Positions 17,232 to 25,153 of a stretch of 64,000 nucleotides of DNA are shown in pieces. The stretch covers positions 1 to 64,000 of the forward strand of contig JAAELY010000240.1 of NCBI GenBank assembly GCA_024226335.1, given 5' to 3'. How positions within the stretch are numbered: the stretch's first letter is position 1; every line of letters begins with the position of its first letter. The position numbers and the translations under genes are program-made. Origin of the DNA: a bacterium (GTDB lineage Bacteria > Myxococcota_A > UBA9160 > SZUA-336). The notes beneath the pieces were generated by a model. The model saw only the letters and a list, made by a program, of their open reading frames with translations. It had not been told where the DNA came from and searched no databases.

Positions 17232-18944
17232 TCATTGTGCTGCGACGAGCTGAAGACTTCGCAGCCGGTTCAGCGCACTCGCGATTTCGAAGCGGCGTGC
17301 GCGTGCGCGATCGCCGAAGCTCTGCTCGGTGATTCCTTCCAGCCCCTCGTACTCGATGGTGCGGTCAATCTCGTCGAGCAGCTGGGCCAGACTGCCCTTT
17401 CCATCGCACAATCCGCGCGAAAGAGCCAGCAGCACATCCCCGACCATGCGCGCCTGGGCGGGATCGACCAGCTGGTACAAGAGCGCGACATCAATCTCTT
17501 CTCGACCGAATTCGATCGCCCGAGTCTTCACGCTGCGCACGCGCTCGGAGCGGCGACCGCGACTGGCGTCAAAACTCTTGGGATCTGGAATGCGGGCGGA
17601 CGCCGTCGGCCATGGGCCGGGAGGACGGGGCGCCGCGTCACCCAGGGGCAGGAACTGCACCACTTTTCGCGCCTGCGACGTGACCTCGCGCGGCTGGTAT
17701 GCGTCCATCTGGATCACGCAATCGGCGACGTCCAGATAATCCCCGGCACCGCCGACGACCATGAGCGACGAAACACCCCGCTCTTCCCAGAGCTGGCGCA
17801 CGCGATCCAGGTAGGGCGTGATCGGCTCCTGCGCCGCCGGTACCAGCGCCCGCATGCGCGCGTCGCGGATCATGAAATTGGTTGCAGCCGTGTCCTCGTC
17901 GATCAGCAGCGCACTCGCGCCGGCTTCGAGCGCTTCGACGATGGCCGCCGCTTGCGATGTACTGCCCGACGCGTCGTCGGTGTCGAAGCGATCGGTGCGC
18001 CGTCCGAGCGGCAGGTCGCAGATAAAAGCGCGCAGATCGACGCCACGCGTCGACCTGCCGTCTTCGGCACGAATCGTCTGCGCTGCGGCATCGGTCACGC
18101 AAGCTTCGCGACCGTCGCCGAGAATCTGATCGTAGACGCCGAGCGCCAGCGCCTGCAGTAGCGTCGACTTTCCGTGATAACCGCCGCCGACGATCAACGT
18201 GACACCTCTGGGGATCCCGAGTCCGCGCACTCGCCCCGCATGCGGCGCTTCGAGTTCGCGCGCGAGTGCATCGGGCACCTGAAAAACCAGGCCGTCGCTC
18301 AGGGGGCGCGGATCTGCACCGCTGCATCGGGGCAGAACGGAATCCTGCGCCACGAACGCGAGCAACCCGTTTGGAGCGAGTTGGGCGCGAAGGGCCACCT
18401 GGTCTTCCACCACCTCGACGTGTGCGCGCAGGCCGCGATCGTCGAGATGCTCGAAGACCGCGGCGACCGCATCCGGCAATTTGCGCACCAGCATCGCCTG
18501 CGCTTCGCGAGCCAGGATCCTGCGCCCCGACGCCGGAAGCCCGGCCGTCAAGCGCACGCGAACGGCACCTTCCCGCGAAACGCACACGGCCGTGCGCTCG
18601 AGCACTTCCTGAGCGGGTGCTGAAATCTCGAGCCGTCCGCTCTTGCCGCTGCCGGCCGACACGGATTGCGCGCGAAGCGACTCTCGAAAAGCTCTCAACA
18701 GAAAGTCGGCACAGGCTCGACGCGCGTCGGAGTTTTCCAGGGCGAACTCCGGCAGGTCGGCGCGCGCGGGAGAGACGTCGACACGCACACGACTGGGCGC
18801 GGCGAACGGATCTCCCTGAACGTGATCGATGCAGAGGTCGAATCCGTCCAGGGAATAGGAACGCCCGCGCAGGTCCTTGTAGAAGCCGTAGGGTTTTCGG
18901 TCGATGCGCCCGAGCGCGGCTTGCAGATCCGCCGCCGAACTCAT
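17232..18944 (-). CDS. predicted ATPase of the ABC class (PF09818 type)
   Basis: The 570-residue protein belongs to the little-studied ABC-class ATPases that do not work in transport. Order: an N-terminal domain starting with DLQAALGRIDRKPYGFYKDL, then the nucleotide domain with Walker A GGGYHGKST, an ABC-like signature DASGSTSQAAA and Walker B ALLIDEDTAA, then a C-terminal helical domain. The ATG at 18944 overlaps the stop of the membrane-protein gene (ATGA); an upstream ATG in the same frame would lie inside that gene. The crotonase follows after 10 bases. The biological role of the family is unknown; RNA- or DNA-related roles have been proposed on fold grounds. Confidence 0.85.
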   Translation of the reverse strand: MSSAADLQAALGRIDRKPYGFYKDLRGRSYSLDGFDLCIDHVQGDPFAAPSRVRVDVSPARADLPEFALENSDARRACADFLLRAFRESLRAQSVSAGSGKSGRLEISAPAQEVLERTAVCVSREGAVRVRLTAGLPASGRRILAREAQAMLVRKLPDAVAAVFEHLDDRGLRAHVEVVEDQVALRAQLAPNGLLAFVAQDSVLPRCSGADPRPLSDGLVFQVPDALARELEAPHAGRVRGLGIPRGVTLIVGGGYHGKSTLLQALALGVYDQILGDGREACVTDAAAQTIRAEDGRSTRGVDLRAFICDLPLGRRTDRFDTDDASGSTSQAAAIVEALEAGASALLIDEDTAATNFMIRDARMRALVPAAQEPITPYLDRVRQLWEERGVSSLMVVGGAGDYLDVADCVIQMDAYQPREVTSQARKVVQFLPLGDAAPRPPGPWPTASARIPDPKSFDASRGRRSERVRSVKTRAIEFGREEIDVALLYQLVDPAQARMVGDVLLALSRGLCDGKGSLAQLLDEIDRTIEYEGLEGITEQSFGDRARARRFEIASALNRLRSLQLVAAQ

Positions 18945-19372
18945 GTCACCGTCCCGGCTCCCGTCTCGCCGAAGCGATGCTTCGCCTGCCACAGCGCGTA
19001 GGCGATTCCGGCAAAAGGAAGCGCCGACACAACACCGCCGATCAAACCCGGTCCGCGCTCATCGAGAACACACCAGATGAGCATGCCGAGAGCGATCTGT
19101 ATTACGTAGAGCGCCGCCCAGGGATGCATCCAGGAACGCATCTTGTGGAAGCCGACAAAGCCGGCCGCGTAGATCGCCCAGTGCAGCGGTGCCGTCAGCT
19201 TCGCCGCCCAGCCCGTCAGCAGGAACCCGAACCAGACCTCCTGGTCTTCCGCAACGGGCTTGATGAAGATGTCCCACGGCAGGTAGACGAAGCTCATCCA
19301 CGCACAGAACACGAGCATGACGTTCATCCACCAGGGACGACCTTCGAAGAAATCGCGCAGCCCGTCGGGCAC
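18941..19372 (-). CDS. small membrane protein, four helices, unknown
   Basis: A 143-residue membrane protein with about four hydrophobic helices and many Trp/Tyr residues (MNVMLVFCAWMSF, WFGFLLTGWAAKL, AALYVIQIALGML, GVVSALPFAGIAY). No family is recognised. It sits between the alpha/beta hydrolase (three bases) and the ABC-class ATPase (four-base overlap), which argues for one transcription unit. Confidence 0.6.
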   Translation of the reverse strand: MPDGLRDFFEGRPWWMNVMLVFCAWMSFVYLPWDIFIKPVAEDQEVWFGFLLTGWAAKLTAPLHWAIYAAGFVGFHKMRSWMHPWAALYVIQIALGMLIWCVLDERGPGLIGGVVSALPFAGIAYALWQAKHRFGETGAGTVT

Positions 19373-19375
19373 GCG

Positions 19376-20338
19376 TCAGTCCTGTTCGTCGAGCGGAGTG
19401 GTCAGGTTCCGCGCTCGCACGAAACGATCGATCGCTTCGTTCAGAGCTTCGGGTTGGTCGAAGTGGATCATGTGCCCCGCATCTGGCGTTTCGACGAATT
19501 CTACATCGGGAAAAAACCCGAGTCGACGCTCCAGTTCATCGGGCAGAAGATAGGCTTCGTTGTCGCCACCGCGTCGGGCGGTGCCGGTATCGCGGCGCCA
19601 GAACTCGCCGGAACGGCCTCCGTTGATGGCGAGCACCGGGCAGTCCATACGGGCCCACATCTGCTCGATCTGCTGGAAATTGAAACTTCCCCAGGAGGTC
19701 ATCAGGAAGGGATCCCATTTCCAGCGCAGGCCGCCCGATTCGTGCGCACGCGTCCCCTGCTCAGCCAGAAAACGGGCGCGTTCCGGGTCCTGGGCCAGAC
19801 CCGGATGATTCTTCAGGATGCGCTGGACGGCTTCGTCGAGATCCGCGACCCGACGGCCACTCGGGCTGATCCGATCGAGCATCTCGATCATGCGGCGGGC
19901 CCAGAACAGACCTGCCTCGCGACTTCCCTCGCCTTCCCAGGGCGGTGGGCCCAATCCTTCGATCAACACACAGGCGCGCGGAACTTCCGGAAATAGACCG
20001 GCGAACTGCACGACGAGTTCACCGCCGAAACTGTGTCCGACAAGGACCGGCTTCTCGAGTTCCAGTTGCACGATCGCCTGACGCAGATCGAGCACGAAGT
20101 GCGGGAGCGCGTAGTAACCCACGTGATCGCTGTCGCCGTGGCCACGAAGATCGATGGTCACGACGCGGAAACGATCGGCGAACGCGCGCGCAATCGAATC
20201 CAGGCTCCAGGAGAGATCGCGCATTCCGTGCACCAGGAGCATGGGAGGAGCTGTCTCGTTTCCGTAGTCCAGCGCAGCGATCTCGATCTGATGGCTGCGA
20301 AGCCGTAGCCGCTTCACCCCATTCATTGACTTTCGCAT
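19376..20338 (-). CDS. alpha/beta hydrolase
   Basis: About 320 residues with the complete catalytic set: nucleophile serine in GHSFGGE, a histidine in DAGHMIHFD, and an acidic residue between. The oxyanion loop LVHGMRD precedes the lid. The RGHGDSDH stretch is typical of esterase/lactonase-like members. Three starts are possible (GTG 20353, ATG 20338, ATG 20326); I use the middle one. It leads a three- or four-gene run with the membrane protein, the ABC-class ATPase and the crotonase. The substrate is unknown. Confidence 0.82.
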   Translation of the reverse strand: MRKSMNGVKRLRLRSHQIEIAALDYGNETAPPMLLVHGMRDLSWSLDSIARAFADRFRVVTIDLRGHGDSDHVGYYALPHFVLDLRQAIVQLELEKPVLVGHSFGGELVVQFAGLFPEVPRACVLIEGLGPPPWEGEGSREAGLFWARRMIEMLDRISPSGRRVADLDEAVQRILKNHPGLAQDPERARFLAEQGTRAHESGGLRWKWDPFLMTSWGSFNFQQIEQMWARMDCPVLAINGGRSGEFWRRDTGTARRGGDNEAYLLPDELERRLGFFPDVEFVETPDAGHMIHFDQPEALNEAIDRFVRARNLTTPLDEQD

Positions 20339-20543
20339 TTTTTTCGGCTTCACTTTTCAGACACGAGCCAGACGGACGCGGGTCCAACAGACACGAGTTT
20401 CGGTACGGATCCAGATCTCAGTACAGGTCCAGATGAGTGGATAAATGGAGGGCAAAGATGAGAGCCGGATTTTCAATTGCGAGCACGGATCGAGTCGAAC
20501 GACGGGTTTCGTCGAAACTCAGCCCTTCCAGAAACGACACGTT

Positions 20544-21143
20544 TCAGAGCCGCTCGAGCATGCTGGTCGCGGCGTCCGCAACGGCGTCGAAGGAAGTCGC
20601 CATCTCCAGGTTCCGCAGCCGACTGCGCAGTAGCGATTTCTGCTCCACCGATACGGAATCGAGTTTGCCGTCGATGGCCTCGGTTACCTTGAGCACGTCG
20701 CGCTCAGTTTCCAGGTCCAGCAGCATGAGCAAGAGCCCCAGATCCTCGGGCATGCCGTAGCTCTTCAGGTACTCGCGGAACGTGCGGAAGAAATTCGGCG
20801 TTCCGCGGGATTCGCGGAGGCGTTCTTCGAGACGCAAGCGACCGCGATCCGCCTTCTTCCCGAAGAGGCGATCCTCGACCTGGCGGCGATAACGTGCCGT
20901 CTGTTGACGGGCTCGACGTTGCGAGTTCTGCGATCCCCGACTTGAACCCGACGGTTTCGCGTCGGTAGTAGAGCCGTCTCTGGCCCCGTCGGCCCGGCTT
21001 CCGTTATTTCGGGATCTGGAGCGGCGGGAACGTCTGCGACCGCCGCTCTTGCTCCCGCCATTCGAGCTGGCGGAATTTCCGTTTCGGTTTTCCGGGCGAC
21101 TCTTGTCGCCTTCCCCGAACGAGACCTTCTCTCGATCGCTCAC
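20544..21143 (-). CDS. Arg/Ser/Gly-rich protein with helical C-terminal domain
   Basis: The 199-residue product has two parts. The first about 90 residues are low-complexity and strongly basic, with SRSR, RRSRRSRSR and SSNGGSKSGGRRR stretches, the look of a disordered nucleic-acid-binding tail. The last 100 residues are a predicted helical domain around FREYLKSYGMPEDLGLLLMLLD. I recognise no family. GTG at 21143 is preceded by AAGGAG at eight bases, which decides the start. Two palindromic repeats lie just upstream (21164-21206). The region downstream, to the hydrolase gene, contains only short repeats (AGACACGAG twice). Confidence 0.6.
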   Translation of the reverse strand: MSDREKVSFGEGDKSRPENRNGNSASSNGGSKSGGRRRSRRSRSRNNGSRADGARDGSTTDAKPSGSSRGSQNSQRRARQQTARYRRQVEDRLFGKKADRGRLRLEERLRESRGTPNFFRTFREYLKSYGMPEDLGLLLMLLDLETERDVLKVTEAIDGKLDSVSVEQKSLLRSRLRNLEMATSFDAVADAATSMLERL

Positions 21144-21163
21144 CCGCTTTGCTCCTTGCACTG

Positions 21164-21206
21164 GAGTCGTAGACTCTTCCGGAGACTCGAGTCGTAGACT
21201 TTTCCG
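21164..21206. promoter_or_regulatory. tandem palindromic operator pair
   Basis: GAGTCGTAGACTCTTCCG (21164-21181) and GAGTCGTAGACTTTTCCG (21189-21206) match at 17 of 18 positions and are spaced 25 bases apart. Each contains the perfect palindrome AGTC-GTA-GACT. They begin 21 bases upstream of the GTG start of the Arg/Ser-rich gene on the minus strand, where a repressor or activator would bind. Confidence 0.55.
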
Positions 21207-21616
21207 ACGAACCGAACCCTGAGGCTCTTCCTATGACGAAAGCCCAGGGACTCCTCCGCTCAGACTCTGATCGCGCCCCTGCACGCGTTTCCCGATTCCA
21301 ATTCCCGATCGAACTCATGGGTCGAATTCCAGTCGAAACTGGCCCCCGCACGAATCCGAATTGAAGCTCCGGAAACCATGCGCGTCGTCGGGCTTCCCGA
21401 CGACGGTGACCCGGCGATCCGCGTCTACCTTCTCGAGAAGCGGGTCAGCAGTCTCCCACCAAACCCCGTATCGAGAGCATGCCTCATCTGCACGCGCATG
21501 TCTTGTCGAATTTTCAGGATCCGGTTTCCAGGCTCTCCGGGCGGATGGGTAACCTTGCGGCCCCCGCGGTGCTATGAGAGTTTGAGATCGACAGGAACCG
21601 ACACAGGAGACCAGCA
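21207..21616. other. 410-base gene-free stretch with a perfect hairpin
   Basis: No gene is supported here. The stretch contains CGTCGTCGGG(CTT)CCCGACGACG at 21383-21405, a perfect 10-bp stem with a three-base loop and no T-run on either side. A minus-strand frame covering 21315-21617 is open but has no start signal, no domain and an odd composition. Confidence 0.4.
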
Positions 21617-23122
21617 TTGTCCGACTCGAACAGGTCCGGTTTTGGGGGAATATGGGTTCTGGGGCTCTGGGCTCTGACGATCGCCCTCGCCTACGCGGGC
21701 CTGGGAGGCTGGTTGGCCGAAGGAGTCGAAGGGATCGACCCCAGCTCCCTGCCGATTTTTCTGCCCCTACTGACGGGATTGGGACTGTTGGTTTCGATCA
21801 CCGTCACGATCGTCTGGGCGCGCGGCCGAACTCCCGAAGTTGCAGAAGGTGCACCCGCTCCCACAGGCCTGGGCCGCCGCCGTTTCATCACGGGAGCAGC
21901 GGCCACGGTCGGAGGAATCGCAGGAGTGGGCGCGGCAACGATCGGCCGCGTGAGCGGTTGGGCCCTGGTTACGGGTCCCGCTCTCGGTCCCGAAACCATC
22001 AAGACCGATCCGAATCCGCGCGCTGAGTGGAAGGGTTCGCGCGTGCAATCGTACCGGCGTCTCGGACGAACGGGCTTCGAGGTATCGGACATCGCTCTTG
22101 GCTCTGGAAAGATCACCGAGGAAAACGATGGCGAGGCGATCGCGCGCGAAGCCATCGAGCGCGGCGTGAACTACTTCGACACGGCGCCAGACTATTCGGG
22201 TTCCAGCTCAGAGAAGGCGCTCGGACACGCCATCAAGGGACGTCGCGACAAGATGTTCCTCGCCACCAAGTTCTGCAGACCGACGGGTCATATCAGACAG
22301 GGCTCTTCGGTCCGCGAATACATGGAAGCAGTCGAAGCCAGTCTCGTGCGTCTGCAGACCGACTACGTCGATCTGGTGCACATCCACTCCTGCGATACGG
22401 TCGAGCGCCTGCTCGACGAGAACGCGCACGAGGCATTCTCGCGGCTCAAACAGCAGGGCAAGGCGCGCTTCATGGGCGTCACGTCGCACACGCCCAATCT
22501 GGAAGAAGTCGCCAATGCTGCACTCGAGTCGAATCGCTTCGACGTGATGATGTTCGCCTATCATCACGGCGCATGGCCTGAGCAGGCAGGAATCATCGAT
22601 CGCGCGAAGGCCAAGGACATCGGCATCGTGGCCATGAAGACGCTCAAAGGCGCGCTACACCACGGGCTGGCGGGCTTCCAGGAAGATGCGGACGCATTCT
22701 CGCAGGCGGCCTTCAAGTGGGTGCTCTCGAATCCCTCCGTCGCCTGCCTGGTAATTTCCTTCTTCGAGCACCAGCACCTGGACGAGTACCTGTACGCATC
22801 GGGCAAGGCGCTGACGAAAGCCGACACCGCACTTCTGGAACGATACGATGATCAGATCGCAGGCAAACACTGCTATGCGCAATGCGGCGAGTGTCTCGAC
22901 TCCTGTCCCGAAAACCTGGCGATCAACAACGTACTGCGACACCGCATGTACTTCGAGAACTACGGCACCGAAAAGGATGCGATCGAGCACTACGCCAGAC
23001 TCGACAAGCAGGCCGACCGGTGCATCGGCTGCAGCGCAAACTGCGCCGGTTCCTGCCCGCACGGCGTCCCAATCCAGGAGCGCATGATAGGCGCGCACCG
23101 CATGCTGACGCTCAATGGCTGA
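21617..23122 (+). CDS. membrane-anchored aldo/keto reductase with C-terminal ferredoxin domain
   Basis: The 501-residue protein has an unusual build. Two membrane helices (about 12-34 and 45-67) come first, then a twin-arginine motif GRRRFITGA at 86-94 followed by a third Ala/Gly-rich hydrophobic stretch, then an aldo/keto reductase barrel (from about 140), then a cysteine-rich tail with CYAQCGECLDSCP and CIGCSANCAGSCP, enough for two [4Fe-4S] clusters. The family AKR-ferredoxin combination is known in cytoplasmic forms; the twin-arginine sequence behind two helices suggests the catalytic part is outside the cytoplasm. TTG at 21617 follows AGGAGA. It overlaps the SMP-30 gene by eight bases. 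Confidence 0.85.
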   Translation: MSDSNRSGFGGIWVLGLWALTIALAYAGLGGWLAEGVEGIDPSSLPIFLPLLTGLGLLVSITVTIVWARGRTPEVAEGAPAPTGLGRRRFITGAAATVGGIAGVGAATIGRVSGWALVTGPALGPETIKTDPNPRAEWKGSRVQSYRRLGRTGFEVSDIALGSGKITEENDGEAIAREAIERGVNYFDTAPDYSGSSSEKALGHAIKGRRDKMFLATKFCRPTGHIRQGSSVREYMEAVEASLVRLQTDYVDLVHIHSCDTVERLLDENAHEAFSRLKQQGKARFMGVTSHTPNLEEVANAALESNRFDVMMFAYHHGAWPEQAGIIDRAKAKDIGIVAMKTLKGALHHGLAGFQEDADAFSQAAFKWVLSNPSVACLVISFFEHQHLDEYLYASGKALTKADTALLERYDDQIAGKHCYAQCGECLDSCPENLAINNVLRHRMYFENYGTEKDAIEHYARLDKQADRCIGCSANCAGSCPHGVPIQERMIGAHRMLTLNG

Positions 23123-24023
23123 GTTGAAGGAGATCACGAGCGGACTCGGTTTCCCCGAAGGCCCGATCGCCATGCCCGACGGGAGCGTGATCCTGGTCGA
23201 AATCCGGCGGGGAACCCTGACCCGGGTGCGACCCGACGGTACACAGGAGATCATCGCAGAGACCGGAGGCGGCCCCAACGGCGCCGCGATCGGACCTGAC
23301 GGTCACGTCTATGTGTGCAATAACGGCGGTTTCGTCTGGCACGACGTCGCGGGTCTGACACTTCCGGGACAGCAACCCGATGATTACTCCGGCGGCAGCA
23401 TTCAGCGCGTCAACATCGACACGGGCGCGGTCGAAACACTGTACAGCGAGTGCGATGGTATTCCGCTGCGCGGTCCCAACGACATCGTTTTCGACCGACA
23501 CGGGGGTTTCTGGTTCACCGATCACGGCAAGATCCGCGACAGAGAACGCGATCGGACCGGCTTTTTCTACGCCACACCCGACGGAAAGTCGATTCGCGAA
23601 GTCGTCTTCCCGCTCGAAGCGCCCAATGGCATCGGCCTGTCTCCCGAGGGGGATCGGGTCTATGTGGCAGAGACGCCGACAGCCCGAGTCTATTACTGGG
23701 AAGTCGCAGGCCCAGGAGAGATCAAGCCACAACTATCTCCCAACCAGGGCTATCTACTGGCGGGCCTGGGCGGCATGCAGATGTTCGACTCGCTGGCCGT
23801 CGATGCACAGGGAAACGTTTGCGTAGCGACGCTCGTCAACGGCGGCATCTCGATCATCTCGCCCGACGGCACGTCGGTGCGACACGTGGCGATGCCCGAT
23901 CCACTGACGACGAACATCTGCTTCGGCGGAGAGGATATGCGCACGGCGTACATCACGCTTTCGGGCACGGGAAAGCTGGTGTCAACGCGTTGGGAAACAC
24001 CGGGGCTGAAGCTCGAATTCTGA
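23115..24023 (+). CDS. SMP-30/gluconolactonase family protein
   Basis: A 302-residue six-bladed beta-propeller of the SMP-30/gluconolactonase family, a metal-dependent lactonase. The metal-binding glutamate is in GFPEGP (about residue 16), and the other ligands are the asparagines and aspartates in RGPNDIVFD, PNGIGLSPE and DSLAVDAQGN. ATG at 23115 overlaps the aldo/keto reductase stop. The pairing suggests oxidation of a sugar or alcohol to a lactone followed by ring opening, or the reverse; that is inference. A candidate terminator follows. Confidence 0.88.
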   Translation: MAELKEITSGLGFPEGPIAMPDGSVILVEIRRGTLTRVRPDGTQEIIAETGGGPNGAAIGPDGHVYVCNNGGFVWHDVAGLTLPGQQPDDYSGGSIQRVNIDTGAVETLYSECDGIPLRGPNDIVFDRHGGFWFTDHGKIRDRERDRTGFFYATPDGKSIREVVFPLEAPNGIGLSPEGDRVYVAETPTARVYYWEVAGPGEIKPQLSPNQGYLLAGLGGMQMFDSLAVDAQGNVCVATLVNGGISIISPDGTSVRHVAMPDPLTTNICFGGEDMRTAYITLSGTGKLVSTRWETPGLKLEF

Positions 24024-24028
24024 AACCT

Positions 24029-24068
24029 CACTGCGCCTTCGCCTTCAGAGCGTGCGAGTGATTTTTTT
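24029..24068 (+). terminator. intrinsic terminator candidate after the SMP-30 gene
   Basis: CACT-g-CGC (24029-24036) pairs with GCG-AGTG (24054-24060), a seven-pair bulged stem, followed directly by ATTTTTTT (24061-24068). The T-run also encodes the C-terminal lysines of the convergent SIS gene. Confidence 0.5.
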
Positions 24069-25082
24069 AAGTCCCTCGGGGGCGTCGGGATCGAGCCCTC
24101 GCAGACGCGCGGCGTGCCAGGCGAGTAGCTGCCCGATCACGGTCGCGGGAATCGGCGCCAGGTACTCAGGTCCCTCCGGGAAGCGGAGTTCCGCTTCGGG
24201 GGCGTCGGAAACGCGGCACAGGCGCGCGCCACGGCGCTTGACCTCAGCGCGCAATTCGGCGAGGTCGCTGCGGGTCGGTCCCCGAGCGTCGATGACGAAG
24301 ACCGGCAGACCGCTTCCCGCCAGCGCGATCGGACCGTGTCGGTAGTCCGCCGAAGAGAACGGCTCGGCGAACACACCCGCGACCTCCTTCAGCTTCAAAG
24401 ACCACTCGAGCGCCACCGGAAAGCCATAGCCGCGCCCGATCACAGCGCACACGTCCGAGGCGCCAAGCAGTTCCGCCTGCTCGCGCACCTGGGGCGATTG
24501 CTCGAGGACTTGATCCACAGCCTCGGGAACTCGGGCAAGAACGTCATCCTCGGCGTCGCCGGCGAAACCCGCGATCAGATGCGCGAGGGCAAAGAGCGTG
24601 GTGGTAAAACTGCCGGTTGCGGCCACACTGCGTTCACCCTCCAGCTGAAGCGGCACCACGTGTTGGGCAACCCGGCCCAGACCCGATTCCGGGCAATCCG
24701 TGATCGCGACCGTGGAACAACCCTGGCGTGCGGCCTCGGCGAGCACCGAGATCACGTCGGGCGACGCCCCCGATTGTGAGATTGCAATCGCCAACCAGCC
24801 GGTCACTCGAGGCGGCCGTTCGTACAGCGTGAACAGCGAAGGCGTGGCCAGAACCACCGGCAGACCGAGCCGGGCACCAAACAGGTATTTGGCGTAGACG
24901 GCGGCGTGGTCTGAGCTGCCGCGGGCCGCGATCAGGACCCCCACTGGCCGGAGGTCCGCCAGTTCCCGACCCAGGCGTTGAACCTGCGCTCCCGAAACGG
25001 CGCGAAAGCGCTTCAGGACCGCGGACTGCGCCCGGATCTCGTCCGCCAGAACGCTCTCTGACTCAGCTCTGTGCTCACCCAT
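24045..25082 (-). CDS. SIS-domain (sugar isomerase) protein, GlmS-like isomerase or deaminase
   Basis: The 345-residue protein consists of two SIS domains without a glutaminase domain. It has the first-domain motifs LIAARGSSDHAAVYAK and AISQSGASPDV and the second-domain GRGYGFPVALEWSLKLKEVAG with a HGP motif (YRHGPIAL). This matches the isomerase half of GlmS and the AgaS/NagB-II group that acts on amino-sugar phosphates. ATG at 25082. It diverges from the merR-men operon with a palindrome between the two (25128-25141), so the MerR protein may control both. Confidence 0.83.
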   Translation of the reverse strand: MGEHRAESESVLADEIRAQSAVLKRFRAVSGAQVQRLGRELADLRPVGVLIAARGSSDHAAVYAKYLFGARLGLPVVLATPSLFTLYERPPRVTGWLAIAISQSGASPDVISVLAEAARQGCSTVAITDCPESGLGRVAQHVVPLQLEGERSVAATGSFTTTLFALAHLIAGFAGDAEDDVLARVPEAVDQVLEQSPQVREQAELLGASDVCAVIGRGYGFPVALEWSLKLKEVAGVFAEPFSSADYRHGPIALAGSGLPVFVIDARGPTRSDLAELRAEVKRRGARLCRVSDAPEAELRFPEGPEYLAPIPATVIGQLLAWHAARLRGLDPDAPEGLKKITRTL

Positions 25083-25127
25083 GGCCTTCAGGGTAGGAAA
25101 TGCCGATCCCGCTGGCGGCTAACCTTG

Positions 25128-25141
25128 AGAGTAGATACTCT
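25128..25141. promoter_or_regulatory. palindrome between the SIS gene and merR (probable MerR operator)
   Basis: AGAGTA-GA-TACTCT is a perfect inverted repeat in the divergent intergenic region, 13 bases before the merR ATG. On the plus strand TTGAGA (25125-25130) overlaps it. On the minus strand TTGTCA directly precedes it, with TAGCCG 19 bases later, the stretched spacing typical of MerR-controlled promoters. Which promoter is controlled is inferred. Confidence 0.5.
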
Positions 25142-25153
25142 GACAATCATAAG

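Noticed and set aside
21315-21617. Minus-strand frame of 100 residues in the gap before the aldo/keto reductase
   Set aside because: No start signal or domain, and the perfect hairpin lies inside it; the composition does not look coding.
24029-24068. Terminator for the SIS gene on the minus strand
   Set aside because: On that strand the run is of A residues before the stem, so only the plus-strand reading fits.
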